From: Thysanoteuthis rhombus
Lineage: Eukaryota; Mollusca; Cephalopoda; Oegopsida; Thysanoteuthidae
Direction of reading: 5' to 3'
Length of the DNA stretch: 64,000 nt
Assembly: GCA_963457665.1 (NCBI GenBank)
Contig: OY735211.1
Span: 39,392,287-39,456,286, forward strand
The translations under genes were made by a program, and so were the position numbers. This document shows, piece after piece, positions 26,134-39,000 of the stretch (positions are counted from its first letter, which is position 1; every line of letters starts with the position of its first letter). Below the pieces are notes generated by a model. That model was not told the origin of the DNA and did no database searches. It saw nothing but the letters and a program-made list of their open reading frames with translations.

Positions 26134-26905
26134 TTTATTTAGCTTGCTTAGTATGAGTGAATCCCAAACATGCAATAAATTCAAAGAACCTGGAGTTTCA
26201 GCAAAAACATTTGAGTTTAGGGGCACCAAGAAAAATAATGTTCAAAGGGCAAGTCCAAGAACTGCTGTTTTGCTTCCAGAATTGTATTCATTCTAGAATT
26301 TCTGAAATATTAGAAATTATGAAACATTTATTTGAATGGTATACTTACCGAAATGTTTCAAATAACAGCATTGAGAATGATAATATCCAATTTCCCTTAG
26401 ATGAGTGTGAGAATGAAGGAATTTTTTTTTAAAATGCAATACTCAAAAGATTTTGTGCTTTTAATAACACCCCTTTCCTTCATTTCAACTAACCAAAATA
26501 TTAAAATGATAGACTTTGTGTAAAGAAGAGCTAGCAGTTTGAATAAAATTACATTAGGATTGTAACAAGTTGCAAAAAAATAATTGAATAGAACCATAGT
26601 CAGTCAGGTTATGACAGAATATTCTTTCAATATGAAAAAAAAGTTTCCTATTGATGAATGATAGAAAGTTGGGAAACTGACTGATGGCAGTTTGATCACC
26701 AACACGTAAAAATCAGCTCGTTGATAATGGCCTGGGCAAAAAACAAAGGGGTTCATGTCCTCATATGGTTTACAAAGCTCAGTTGTAATGCAAGTGAATG
26801 GAGATCTTTGTGAAAATTCCAGAGACCACTTCAGCATAAGTGTAAAGAATTGGTTACAGCACTCATTTTCACTGTCAACAACCTAAAGTAATCATGACTG
26901 CTACA
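26134..26905 (-). other. Probable start of ARFGEF3 3' UTR
   Basis: Sequence directly after the stop codon, with no further splice signal needed. On the minus strand AATAAA hexamers occur at 26332-26327 and 26139-26134. Neither has an obvious GU-rich downstream element, so the true cleavage site is not determined and the UTR could run further toward 25 kb. Confidence 0.4.
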
Positions 26906-27121
26906 TTACAAAGGGTTGATGCCAACCATGTGTCCAACTCTGTGCAGCCACTGGGCTAGTGCATCATTGAGTCTTTGTTCACGTGAATGACAGACCAATT
27001 GGTTGATACAATTAAATACAGTGGGTAGCAATGCATAGAATTTTGAATCAGGAAGTTCTTGAAACAGTCGAACAATAGCACATAGTAATTCAGTCCAGGA
27101 TTTCAAATGTGCTTCACTGTC
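26906..27121 (-). CDS. ARFGEF3: ARFGEF3 last coding exon with stop
   Basis: Acceptor CTATTTTTCAG, phase 0; the stop TAA is at 26906-26908. It encodes DSEAHLKSWTELLCAIV, FYALLPTVFNCINQLVCH and AQWLHRVGHMVGINPL. This matches the vertebrate C-terminus (DAEAQIQAW..., EWLGRVGRVYDI) in length and pattern, so the native protein end is seen. Confidence 0.95.
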   Translation of the reverse strand, partial: DSEAHLKSWTELLCAIVRLFQELPDSKFYALLPTVFNCINQLVCHSREQRLNDALAQWLHRVGHMVGINPL

Positions 27122-30100
27122 CTGAAAAATAGAAAAAAAGTCAAAGGTGTAAATGAGTAAGATAAAGATTACAAAATAAAAGATATTTGTAAGATTGAAA
27201 AAAAAGGGTCTTTTATTACAAACATTTAAAACTGATATAATTAATAGACTTTCCAATGGTATAGAAAGCAAATATAAAAGATCTACACTTCATATTTTTT
27301 AATAAGAAAGTAAAAAACAGCTTTGAAAAGTACTGAGTAACAAAAGTACCAATATCTAAAAAAATTCTTTGAGGTTCTCAAATGACAGAATAGCTCAAGC
27401 TTATCAAAAGGCTTCTGTTCTGACATGTACTAAGTATAATTTTGCAAAGTTAAATTTCTGAATTTGAAGTCAGTTTGTGCCACATTAGAACATTGTTTTT
27501 GATAAGTTATATGCGCTATCATTTCTATTTGGTTCATTAAATATTGATTAGAAAACAAGAAAATAAGCCAAGGTTGAAAAAATAGAAAATAAAAATTAAG
27601 GACACCATATAGCCAGAATTTGAATGAAACTTCAAACCAAATAACCTACAGAAGTTAACTAAAACAATAAAACTTTAATTTTCAGTAAAATGTTAAAAAC
27701 AAAAACACAACACTACCAGATATGTTTTACAACAGACTAGTCTTGAAATAATTTTTGCTCAAAAAATTATTCATAGATATTTACAATATTTACAGATAGA
27801 TATTTACATATTTATATTCATTTCATGAAATCTTATGATAGCAACAGCTTTGTCACTTTGTTTGTGGGTAAACAGCAGCAATCTACTTTGAGTGTGTATT
27901 TGCTGAAGTAGTCAGGCAACTGCTGCAGCTGTCTTATTGTATGAAGAATCATTAAAAAAACAAAACAAAATATGATGTATGTGACATTTACGCTGTTAGT
28001 CATCAGGGGTTAGTTACGGTAATAAAGTGTAATTGGCTTCATGCAGGATTAGTGAGGATTAGAAATTGTTGTACAGAGACAATGAACACACGTGTTGGTT
28101 GGCAAGCTGCTGGGTATCAAGTGTCGGTAGTGATAACCAAGGAGTAGTTGCTTCCCTTTATTTACATTCAATCTCAATGTTGTATGGTCAACCTTGTTGG
28201 CCATGCATTATAGACATTACTAAATAGATGTAGAAAATTAAGAGAAAATAAAATCATATGAGTTGTTTGTTTTGCTTCAAGAAATGCACATACTAAAATA
28301 TATATCAGTATAATTTAGCCATACACAAATAATCCTGTCATCCTTGATGGGTACTAATTAATCATGTATTCATTGCAAACAACTTTATCCATCTTATTAA
28401 GCAAGCCTATAAAGAAATACAGGGAGTCTCAGAGTTACGAACATCTGGCTTAAAGACAACTTGAACAAACTGCCATAAAGAAATTTTTTTTCTTAAATTG
28501 AGTTACAGACAAAATTTAAAAATCTGTGAGTGTTTTGGGCTGAAATCATCTTATGCAAGTTTCCACAGTACCAAATTTGTGTAGTTTACACAAATAATTT
28601 TCATATGGGAATATATATTTTATTTAATATTCATGTCCATATTAGCTGAAAAAAGTTCCCGTTTTCAAATGAAAATTACTCATTTATTGTATTTTAATGG
28701 TTTTCTTCCTGAACACACATCCTCTGTGATTACATTTTTATTATCATCATTGAAATGACAAGGAAAAACTTGGATGATTTTCCAAGCTTTATTCAATTAA
28801 TTGTATAGTTTCATTCAGTTTAACAATTCATCGATATTGTCTATACTACAGATGAGGACCTATGATACTTTTTGCACCCTGACATTGACCGGAACACATT
28901 TTTCCTTGATACCATATAACATCTACAAACGTAAGCCAATGAGACATATTTTTGAAAGTTACTTTACCCTCAGAAAAACAAGTAATTTTTTGATCAAAAA
29001 GAAGTAATCTTTTGTACTTTCAATCCAAAAAATGTCAAACAAGAATAAAACAGTTTTTTTTCAAGTTTCAAAAGTTACTTACAAGAAAAACAAAAGAAAA
29101 AGTTTTTTGTTTTTTTTTCCATCGAAGGTGTTTTTACACCTTCGATGGAAAACTAATACATTATTTTTGAAAGTTACTTACCCCAAAAGACAAAAAAAAA
29201 ACAAATACTTTAAATTATAAAAAAATTGGAATTTTAACACATTGTGCTAAAACGGTTCACCATCCCCGAGTTGAGATTTGATAAGATCAAATATTCGATA
29301 GAAAAAAGAAAAACATTCTTACCGCTTTGAATCCATAAAGACCTTTGTTACTTCCATAAATTTGTGAGATTTGAGAAAAATTAATTATTAAAGGTCTTCT
29401 AATATTTTGATTGAAAGTACAAAAATACTTCTTTTTCTAATTTTTCTGTTGGTACATGGCTTTTGAATATCTAATATTTGACTTTTTTTAGGCAATTGAA
29501 TTGAAAGCACAAAAAATACTCTTTTTTCTTTTGGTTGTTAACTCTTGAAAATAATATATTAGTTTTAAAAAATCTACCTTCGATAGAAGAAAGAACATTT
29601 TTTTTGTTTTCCTGATTGTAAGTAACTGTCAAAACTTGAAATATGACTTTTTTGAGATTATAAGCACAGAACATTTTTTTTTTTTTTTTTTACTAGTTTT
29701 TCGGAGGGTAAGTAATTTTTTAAAACATGTGATTTGTATATGTTTGTAAAATAGCTGACATTTGAATAACATCATGCAGTGTCAAGACAAAATATGTGCA
29801 TTTACAAAGTGGATGTGAAAAGTATATTTCATCCGATAATAAGATCTACCACGGACTTTTGACAAAAAGTGAAATGTGTAGATGAAAACACCTGAAATTA
29901 ATTTTATGATTTTATCAAAATAATCTTTGTGTTAATAAGAAGAAAGATTGTAAAAAATTATCAACTAAAAATTTCTTCATTTTGTCTGAATCTTTTAGAT
30001 GAGGAAATATCATTGTGTAAATTTTTTTGCAGACTTTTTTCCTCATCTAGGTCCACTTCTTGAACACGTTTGGCAGACAAAAATACATCCATTCATCACC

Positions 30101-32923
30101 TGAGGGTACAATGACCAAAACGTTGTCTTAAAAAATTAACCAGGATGAGGACAATAGTCTGGAAGAAACTTTCTGTGTGCAGACAATATAAATCTGGAGA
30201 TAATTGTGGATGAAAACTTGTCTACACTCATGAACTGGATAACCAAGAATTTGTACTAAGAAAATTTAGCCCAATTTAAACACACATTTTAAAATTTCAG
30301 CAAAAATATACAAGCTAGCCAATTTCAAAAATACACTAGATGGCCTATTTTGCTAATTCCTTTGAAATTTTTTATGAAAAGGATATTTTGTATGAAAATC
30401 TTCAATTTTTTTTTTCCCCAAGTCAACAACTAACCCCTATTTCAATTTCATAAAATCTCATCAAAATATCTTTTGGATCCCTAACAATATACACATTCCT
30501 ATAAAGATGAGTCCCTAAAGAAAGTAAATCTGTTCAAATTTTTATTAGAAGCTGCAGGAAAGAAGGAATGCAGAAAAAGTTTTGTTGCTTTTTTTCATTA
30601 AAATTCAGTGTACATTTCTTGTTTTTACAAAAAAAATATCAACTGGAAATTTTTTTATTATTTAAAAAATTTTCTTATCAAATTATTGATGTTTATGCTT
30701 CTTGGAACCTTCTGAAAAATGGTCATTCAGAAAGAATGGTGTTTTAAAGTATAACAAAATCTTCACTATTAATGAATTATGAAAATTAATTCTAAATATT
30801 GGAAAAAAATTTTTTCTTCCAATATGATTCTTACCCCACATTTTACTATTTTGATGATTTATTTTATTCAAAGATTGATGTTTTTATTGATTTTTACATG
30901 TCTAACAGATGAATGGTTTGTGGTATTAATTTTGTATACCTTTTTTAGAAAAGCGCCCAGGAACTGCTTGAACTGAGATTAATTGATAAAAATTATGAAA
31001 AATCTTATGCAATCAGAAACCTAAATTATAATTAATCGAATGAAACTATGAAAATTGCTGAAAAGAAGAATATTTTACTTAATTTTCCCATTTTTTAATT
31101 CCCGAGCAATTTCAGGGTGTTTTCCAAAAAAATAGGTAAATGTAAAATCTTGAAGGATTTATTTGTTAAATGTGTAAAAATCAATGAAATGAATTATCAA
31201 TTAATTATTTTTTCTTCCGAATTTAAGAATAAAAATCTTTTTTCAAAAATTTGTCCTTCGATTGATAAGTATCAAATATTTTATCTAAATTGAATGATAT
31301 GCTGATTTTTGCCAAATTCCTCAGGTGTTATATTAATATAAAATCCAATAAATTCTGTTGAAGTTATATCTAAAAAAAAAAAAAAAAAAAATCGATTATT
31401 TTCAGTTTAATTACGCATGATACATTTTGTCAGGTAAGGTAGTGCGTAATTCAGAAATGTGATTTACCTCCCCTTTTATTTATCACTAGCTTTTGAAAGG
31501 ATATTGATGAACTGCTGACATTTCCTGCCATCCATTGAAAAATTAAAAATTCATGACAAAACTTGTGCTAACAGTAAATATTGTAGAGAGAGGTAGAAAC
31601 TGGATTACTTGCCCTTTAAATTGTGTTCACCCTGGTGAATTAATGCAATTTCACTAAGTTTTCTGTGGAAAGTAAGCAATATATTCTCCAATTCTAATTG
31701 ATTTATCATTGAATTAACCAATTTTCTTTGAATCAAATTTCTCTGAGGTTATTCTATTTTTGGATGAATTTTAAAATTGACTTCGTTTTTTTCTGAAGAG
31801 AGTTGAGATTTGTCAATGATAGTGAAATTGATATTTTTTAATCAAAAATATAAATTCACTCAGAAATCCTTTGACAGTACACAAAAGTATTTTTCTTTTT
31901 CTTTTACAACAAACTTCATGCTTTTTTGTTCAATTCTAATTGAAATTAAGCTTTTAAAATAGATATTTAATTATTACATTACATCTTAAAAGAGTGGTAA
32001 AAAAGTGTGTGGTACATGCTAACAGATAATAATGGCGTTGTATATGCACGCACACACACACACACACACAGAACCAGAAAAACAAGATCAGCTCTTCCAC
32101 TTAATATGCTCATTTAAACCGAATGAAAATAAGGGCACTTGTATATGATATCATAATTAAATATCATTTCTTCAATGGTCTTCATACATGGAAAGATGAA
32201 ATATACACTATATACCAATGCAAACATAGAACCAACTGGCATTCAGACTTAAGAATAGAACTCATTCATAACCTGGAGACTCCTTGTACTGCAAAGGTAT
32301 TTTATGAAATCAAATATTTTTTCTGAAAATGTATATCCTAAACTAGGAGTAGCTCAAACTGAGGGACTTTAATACTCACCTTCATGATAGATACTTTTTG
32401 TTGTTTCTCAATTTCATAGTCTACAGGTTCTCGTTGTTTGAAGACCTGAGCTGTGTTGGCTTTGCTGATTGGACCTTTACCTGCTTTAACAAAAGTAGGC
32501 ATAGAATGTTGCTGCTTTCGTTTTTTATATTCAGTCATTAAATTCTTTATAAGTTTGTCGGTTGCCACTGTATAGACTCTGCTTTCCTTCTCAGCTCGTT
32601 TTTCTTTCTTGCTCTTCAGATCAGATGGATTGAATGATTGATCCTCTTTGGAGTTTGTAATTGTACCTGCTACTGATTCATTATCCTCTGTAGGAGCCAC
32701 ATCAGTTTGTTCCACCTGGCCTATAAGAAAGGAAAGGAAAGTAAAAAGAACATTTTGAAAAAATATCAATAAATTAGGTAATGATTAGCATAAAAAGATT
32801 AACATCTCAAGGTAAATTTGTTGTATAAGTGACTATCAGAAACTGTCAACTGCCATGATACACTCATTTGATACCAATCAGAATGAAAATGCATATGAAT
32901 TGGAACCAAAAATCCATATTATA

Positions 32924-33000
<77 letters not shown>

Positions 33001-36000
33001 ATTAGTAACACTTTTCAATGTGCATGCAGATACTACACTTTGATCCAAAAGAATGCTCAGACACTACAATTTGATCCTAGGCACAGGGATGGGAAGCAAC
33101 ATCCTCATCTTACGCAGAGAACACAGGTACTTTGATCCAAGGCAGAAGTGTAGATCCATGCATAAATAATGCCATTATTTCTTCCGCAAATGAAAGTCCA
33201 GATTCTTAGTTAAAAGAAAAATCAACTATTTATCAGGTAAAATAAATCTTGCATTACCTTCAACAGGCTGTAGATTAACAGGAGCAGAAGTTGGATAAAT
33301 ATTATCATTTTCATGGGATGATGATGACAACTGCTTGCCTTCTGTTCCAGTGGAGCCTGTAATATCACAAAGATCATCAGCTTGAGCTATCAAGAAGACA
33401 AGTGGCTGCTCTGAGAGACGATCAACACAGGTGGTTGTCTCTTCATCCAATGTCATATCCACATACGTCTGGCACAGTTCATCACAAATGTTCTGCAGGA
33501 GAAACAAGAAAATATCCATGTTGTCAGTTATGCTAGACATCATGGTACTGGCGTGTTGGATGCATGTCTGTCGCTCATTCAGGGATGATGTGGACACTTG
33601 TTTCAGTGACTGTCGGATGCCGTCCAGTTTGAGAGTGCTGATGTTGGAGGAAATTTCAATGAGAGTGTGGATGTAAAATACCATGCTTGCACCAGCCTGC
33701 TTGTAGAGATTTGCAGCAACACTTGTCTGAGCCACTTTTTGGATGAGGAACTTGAGACCAGGACGGGAATCAAAATCACAAGCAATCTGGTATGATACGT
33801 ACAAACAATCCAAAATTTTAGCTATGTTCCTTGTTGACAGATAAGGCAGCATCCCTGTAATGAAAAAAGCAAATGGCTAACAATACATCAAGAGATTGAG
33901 AATATTTCAACTTTTTTTTTTTTTTGCATTAAATCTTAAAAACATAGATGCATGCTTTGCGTTTTTTACCAAGATTAATACATCAATAATTTTACTAACT
34001 AATAAAATAATTTGTCATTAATATTAAGATTTCAGTATATTTACCAGGTAGTTGGCTTGGAGTATCTTCTTGGCTATCAGTATTTGATGCTGGGTTGTTG
34101 CAACTGTCTTCTGCCTCTGATGGAGTTTGTAACAAGACACAGCCCATGGTTTGTAGTAGAAGTTGATGGGACAAGAGTCCTACAACTAAGTTTCTGAATG
34201 GAACTCTGAATGAAATAAGTCAGAACACTTATAAGAATATTCAAATATATATCAGCTTATATTTTTTATAAACAGAGATAATACATTGCAAATAGAGTGT
34301 GACTTGAGTGTTTAAAATATCTAGAACACAGATATTTTTAGTTTTCAAGAGAAATATTCTAAATTTTAGTTTTTATAGGCAATGAAGTGAGAAAAATGTT
34401 CAAATGTACAATATTAAAATTTTCCCAAAGGTCTGCCTGTCAACAATTTGTCCATATGTGACAGACTACTGCAAAAGCCAGTCAACATAAACCCATGAAA
34501 TTTTTAACCCTATGCAGGTTTGTTTTTTGAAAATCACCCCCACCAAAATATTTTTTTTGTACAAGGGAGAGAATGTATTTACATGCTAATTCAAAATAAT
34601 TCCTTACTTTTTTTAATGACATACAAGGATATTTGGTAGTTCATTTAGGAAAAAAAAAAATCAAAATCAAAATATGATGTAATTAAAGGTTCGTTATTTA
34701 AGAAGAAGCAAAGACATTTTTTAGCATATCTCATAATGGGCTATTTATTAGTTATTTGGAAAACTTTGGATGAATTAATGTTAATAAGCATATGCTAAAA
34801 AAAAAAAACATTAGATAATAAGATCTTGAACAATGCAGTTTTGAGAAGTATGGAAAATTTTGAAACCAATTCACCACACTATTCACGGGATACCAGTAAT
34901 AGAAATAATGTCTTGAATAAGTTGTATAAAAAAAAAAAAAAACAACAACTAAAAATTAGAATGAAGGTGAAAAAATCATCAAAATGAAAAAAAATATTAG
35001 GTTACAATTCTTAATCTAATAATAAATTATACTGTATATATTTTGAAAAGATCTTTACATTACACGGCTTTAAAACTGTAAATAAAATAGAATAAATAAA
35101 TAGCAATAATTCATCTTTCTGGATTCTACAATGGAATTGGGTTCTTAAGATAAAGTATAGAGTACATAATTCAAAAAGATTTTTACATTACACAGCTTAA
35201 AAATAGCAAATAAAACTGAATTAATAAATAGCAGCAATCCATTTAGGGGTCAAAACTGAAGGGAAAAAATCAAATGTTGAGAAAACCAGTGAAAGTCAAT
35301 TCTAAAAGAGTATTTTTGTTTTTTTAAATCTCTTGACAGTACTGAATTATTACAGTTATCCCTAGATATTCATAGGATTAAGGGCATTGGAAGGCCATGA
35401 ATATGAAAATCAGCAAATAATTTATGCTGCCCCCACCCTTCCCCTCTTTCCCCTCAAAACCAATCAATCTTGTATCATAACAATGAGCAAACACTTTGTT
35501 AATATACAAATAAGTAAATGAATATGTTAAATCATACGGTGAACATTTCAAATTCTAAAACTCTGCTTCATTTTTTCTGGTGACGGATCAGTCAATCATA
35601 GCAGAATCAATATCTTTTTTCAGTCAAAAACGTAAAAACCAGCTTAATTTGCCCAGAATTACCTGAGTATGTTAACGCCTTTTTTTGTTTTTCTTAAAAC
35701 TCAATTTATGCTATTTTCTTATAGTTATAACCAAAATTAAATTTTTGAAGATATGGAAATATTTCAATGAATTTTAAAAGATCAGTAGAAAGTAGATGTG
35801 AGTAAAAAGATGTATAGTTACAAAAAAAGACAATTAATTTGATAAAACTACATTGCAGTGATTATTGATAATTTTTTCCCTTCTTTTCATGTTAATACTT
35901 ACATTTTCATCTTGATATTTTTGTTGCTTTCTCAAAAAAACTTATCCAGTCTGAGAAAAGTTGCAATTAAAAGCAGCAAAAATATTAAGATGAAGGTAAA

Positions 36001-39000
36001 TAGTAGCATAGAGATGAAAAAAATGTTAATAATAATTTAATACTTCATCTACTAAAAAATAAAATTGTTTAAAACACAGTGAATTGGGAAAAAGAATCAA
36101 TGTCTAAAATACCATTCAACTGATCAATTTGCAAGTGTTTGATCTGTATATGAACCGGTTTTATATGATCAACATAAATATATCAATAAAAGAAATATTT
36201 TACGATGCATTTATGACTTCCAAGACTTTTTACATTTTGTTTATACAGCACAGTGTATTTTCTCTGATGTATTTTTTGTGGTTCACCACAAAACTCCCCG
36301 AACAATCCTCATTAAATTATTCAAAACTGAACTGGGAATATCAAGGGATAACTTTATTTTTCTCTAGTCAAATAGAAAATCACCAATGGGCCTTTTTTAA
36401 CATTACTTCCCCATTTAGAAAAATATTAGCCCACTTTTTTTTTTTAAACATTAGTACTCTCTTTTTTCAAAGATAAGCCTCCATTTTTTGGACATTAGTC
36501 TCACCCTTTTAAAACTTCCTTTTTTCTCAGATCATTGTGCTCACTTTTTTTAACATTAGCCTTCCCATTTTTCACTGCTAGCCCCTCTTTTTGGACATTA
36601 GCCACAACTGGAACTTTGTGAAAAAATGAAGACTTAGATGAGGAGAATAATTCCGACCATATCATGCGTAATGATTAATACACCATGTCAAATAAAATTC
36701 TGAAAAGAATCAAGCAAACTACTTAAGACAGAAAATTCACTGAAATTATTCAGTATTTAGTATTGTAGCCATTGTTCTTTATCATTTAAGGAAAGGTTTG
36801 GAAATGTTTTCATCATCACTGTATTTTCTTTTCTACTACCAAAAGGTACCAATAGAGGCACGTGCAGTAGTAATACTTCAAAGGATATGCAAATTTATTC
36901 TTCATACATATTGCCCGCTACCACAGTTGAGTCATCCCAACAAATATTAATAATATGTATATGTAACACGAGTTTCTATTATTTCATTATGCCAAAGTAA
37001 TGCAATACTCTGATTCCTTTGTATACATATGGTTGGCCATCTGAGAATACCATGTCTGATATAAAACCCAGGACTTACCTAGTAAGGAGGTTATCAGAAT
37101 TGAGATTATTTTCATGATTTGGTGGATACAGCAAAAATACATAAGATTTATCAGTCTCGGCACTGAAACGATTGACTGTCATATTGAGTCCCTTTGATTG
37201 AATTTGACTATCCAGCAAGAAAACCTGGAGGTAAAAAAAGAGAAATATTACAAAACTTGTTTATTGTACAGAGTTGAATAAAATTGGTTACTTATAGTTA
37301 GTCAACCAGCTTCTGGAGATCTAGAGGGCCCAGAGCTCAACATGCTGAGCTACTGATATATAATACAAACTTTATCATTTTGTTTTACACATATATATCG
37401 GATGATTTTAATTTTAGACTCAACTCCAGATAGACTGATACACAGATTATTTATAGACTTTGTATTCATATTGTTATAACCATTTAATCATTATATATTT
37501 TTAACCACACATATATGAATTTATCTCTGGCTAAATACCCAAGATAAATTATAATTATAATCCAATGAGTTGTTTTAAAACTGGCATTTTCATCTGCTTT
37601 GCTTTTCACTAGATTTCAACCAGTGTACATTCCAGTCTTTCTTAGGTGTACACTGTATGTAGTAACTTTTAGAGTTTCAAATGAAATCTTTTGTCAGCTG
37701 CTGTGAATCTCCTGGTGGATGATGATGCTCATTCCTTCTGCTAAGTCCATCACATACCCCGGAGGAGTAAGTTCATTTCATGGGGTAGGCAGTACAGGAG
37801 TATGCCAATTCATTTAAGAATCAGTGCAGATCATTAAGAAAAAAGATGAGCAGAGAGAAGGACGCAAGATAAGGATAAAACAAACAAACAAACAAAAATG
37901 AGAGAGAGAATGACAAGCACCTATCCAACTTGAGCAAAGAAAGGGTTTCATTCGAAACTGCCAGAAGATTACTGGATGAAATTTACACCTTAGAAAGAGA
38001 GTAGAGTGACGAAAGCATAAGTATAATAAGAATAAAAAAAGTTGACGATGCTACTTTAAAAGAAAAATCATTGAAATAATTTTATTGTCATGTTTTTAAA
38101 TTAATAGACTTATTTGTACTTATCTAAGGAGTAGCCAATATTTTCCTAATTACAAAAATGCCTTTATAACTGCTTTAATGAAAAATCCAAGATTCTATAA
38201 TTAAATTAACAGAAGCACACCACCACCATCTTCCGGGGGAGGGCTCTGGCCAATCCTAACGCCCCCACTATGACATGGGGGGAAGGTAGCTAAAGCTTAA
38301 AAACAAATTAGCATATTTTTAATTTTTTGAGTTGTTCCCCTGTATGAAATTTTAGAAGTTTTTTTTCCCCCCAACGATTAAATTTTTGGAGTAGTTTCCC
38401 TTGTTTTTTATAAAAATAATCGATTTCACTTTTGAACCACTCCCTCTAAAACCTTTCAAGAAGTTAATTCTTTGAACAAAAATTTGCGCTATTGATAGAT
38501 TGAGATGTGCTGAAAATGGTCAAAGTTTTATTTCTTGTCTAGGATGTGTCGTTCTTGTGTTATAAGAGTAAAAAAACTACATACATTACAATTTATATAT
38601 ATATATATCAGCAAACTATGCCTCAGTGGCCAAATCTGGTTAACAGTCATATCTGCTGATCTCACTGAATATGTGATGCTACATTTAAATCTTCTTTGTT
38701 TTCTTAATGTGATTTTGGCTACCAAACAATAAAATTGAGTACTAAAAAGTAAAGAAAATTCTCATCTTTGCAGCAGCCTTAAACATATCAATGTTTAATA
38801 GATATTTTTAGATTCTTTTGTCACCATTTTGGATATAAAATCTCAAAAGAATTGTAGTTAACTCATAGGATTGCATTTATTTATGGAATATAAAAAAGAC
38901 AATGTTGGATATTTTTGTGAGACTAAAATAATACGTAATATAGTATTTTACTTTCAAATTTTGAATTGAAATTAGAGTTTTATTTCTTAGGTTTTGTAGT

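Larger units (their letters stand above)
27122..32379 (-). other. Last ARFGEF3 intron, 5.26 kb
   Basis: Bounded by donor GTGAGT (next to 32380) and acceptor TTTTTCAG (next to 27121). It holds the repeat at 28690-28850, a foldback region at 28950-29740, a repeat-element end at 29990-30130, poly-A at 31373-31391 and (CA)n at 32050-32070. No extra exon is required by phase. The vertebrate protein has extra low-complexity residues at this point, so a small optional exon cannot be excluded. Confidence 0.7.
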
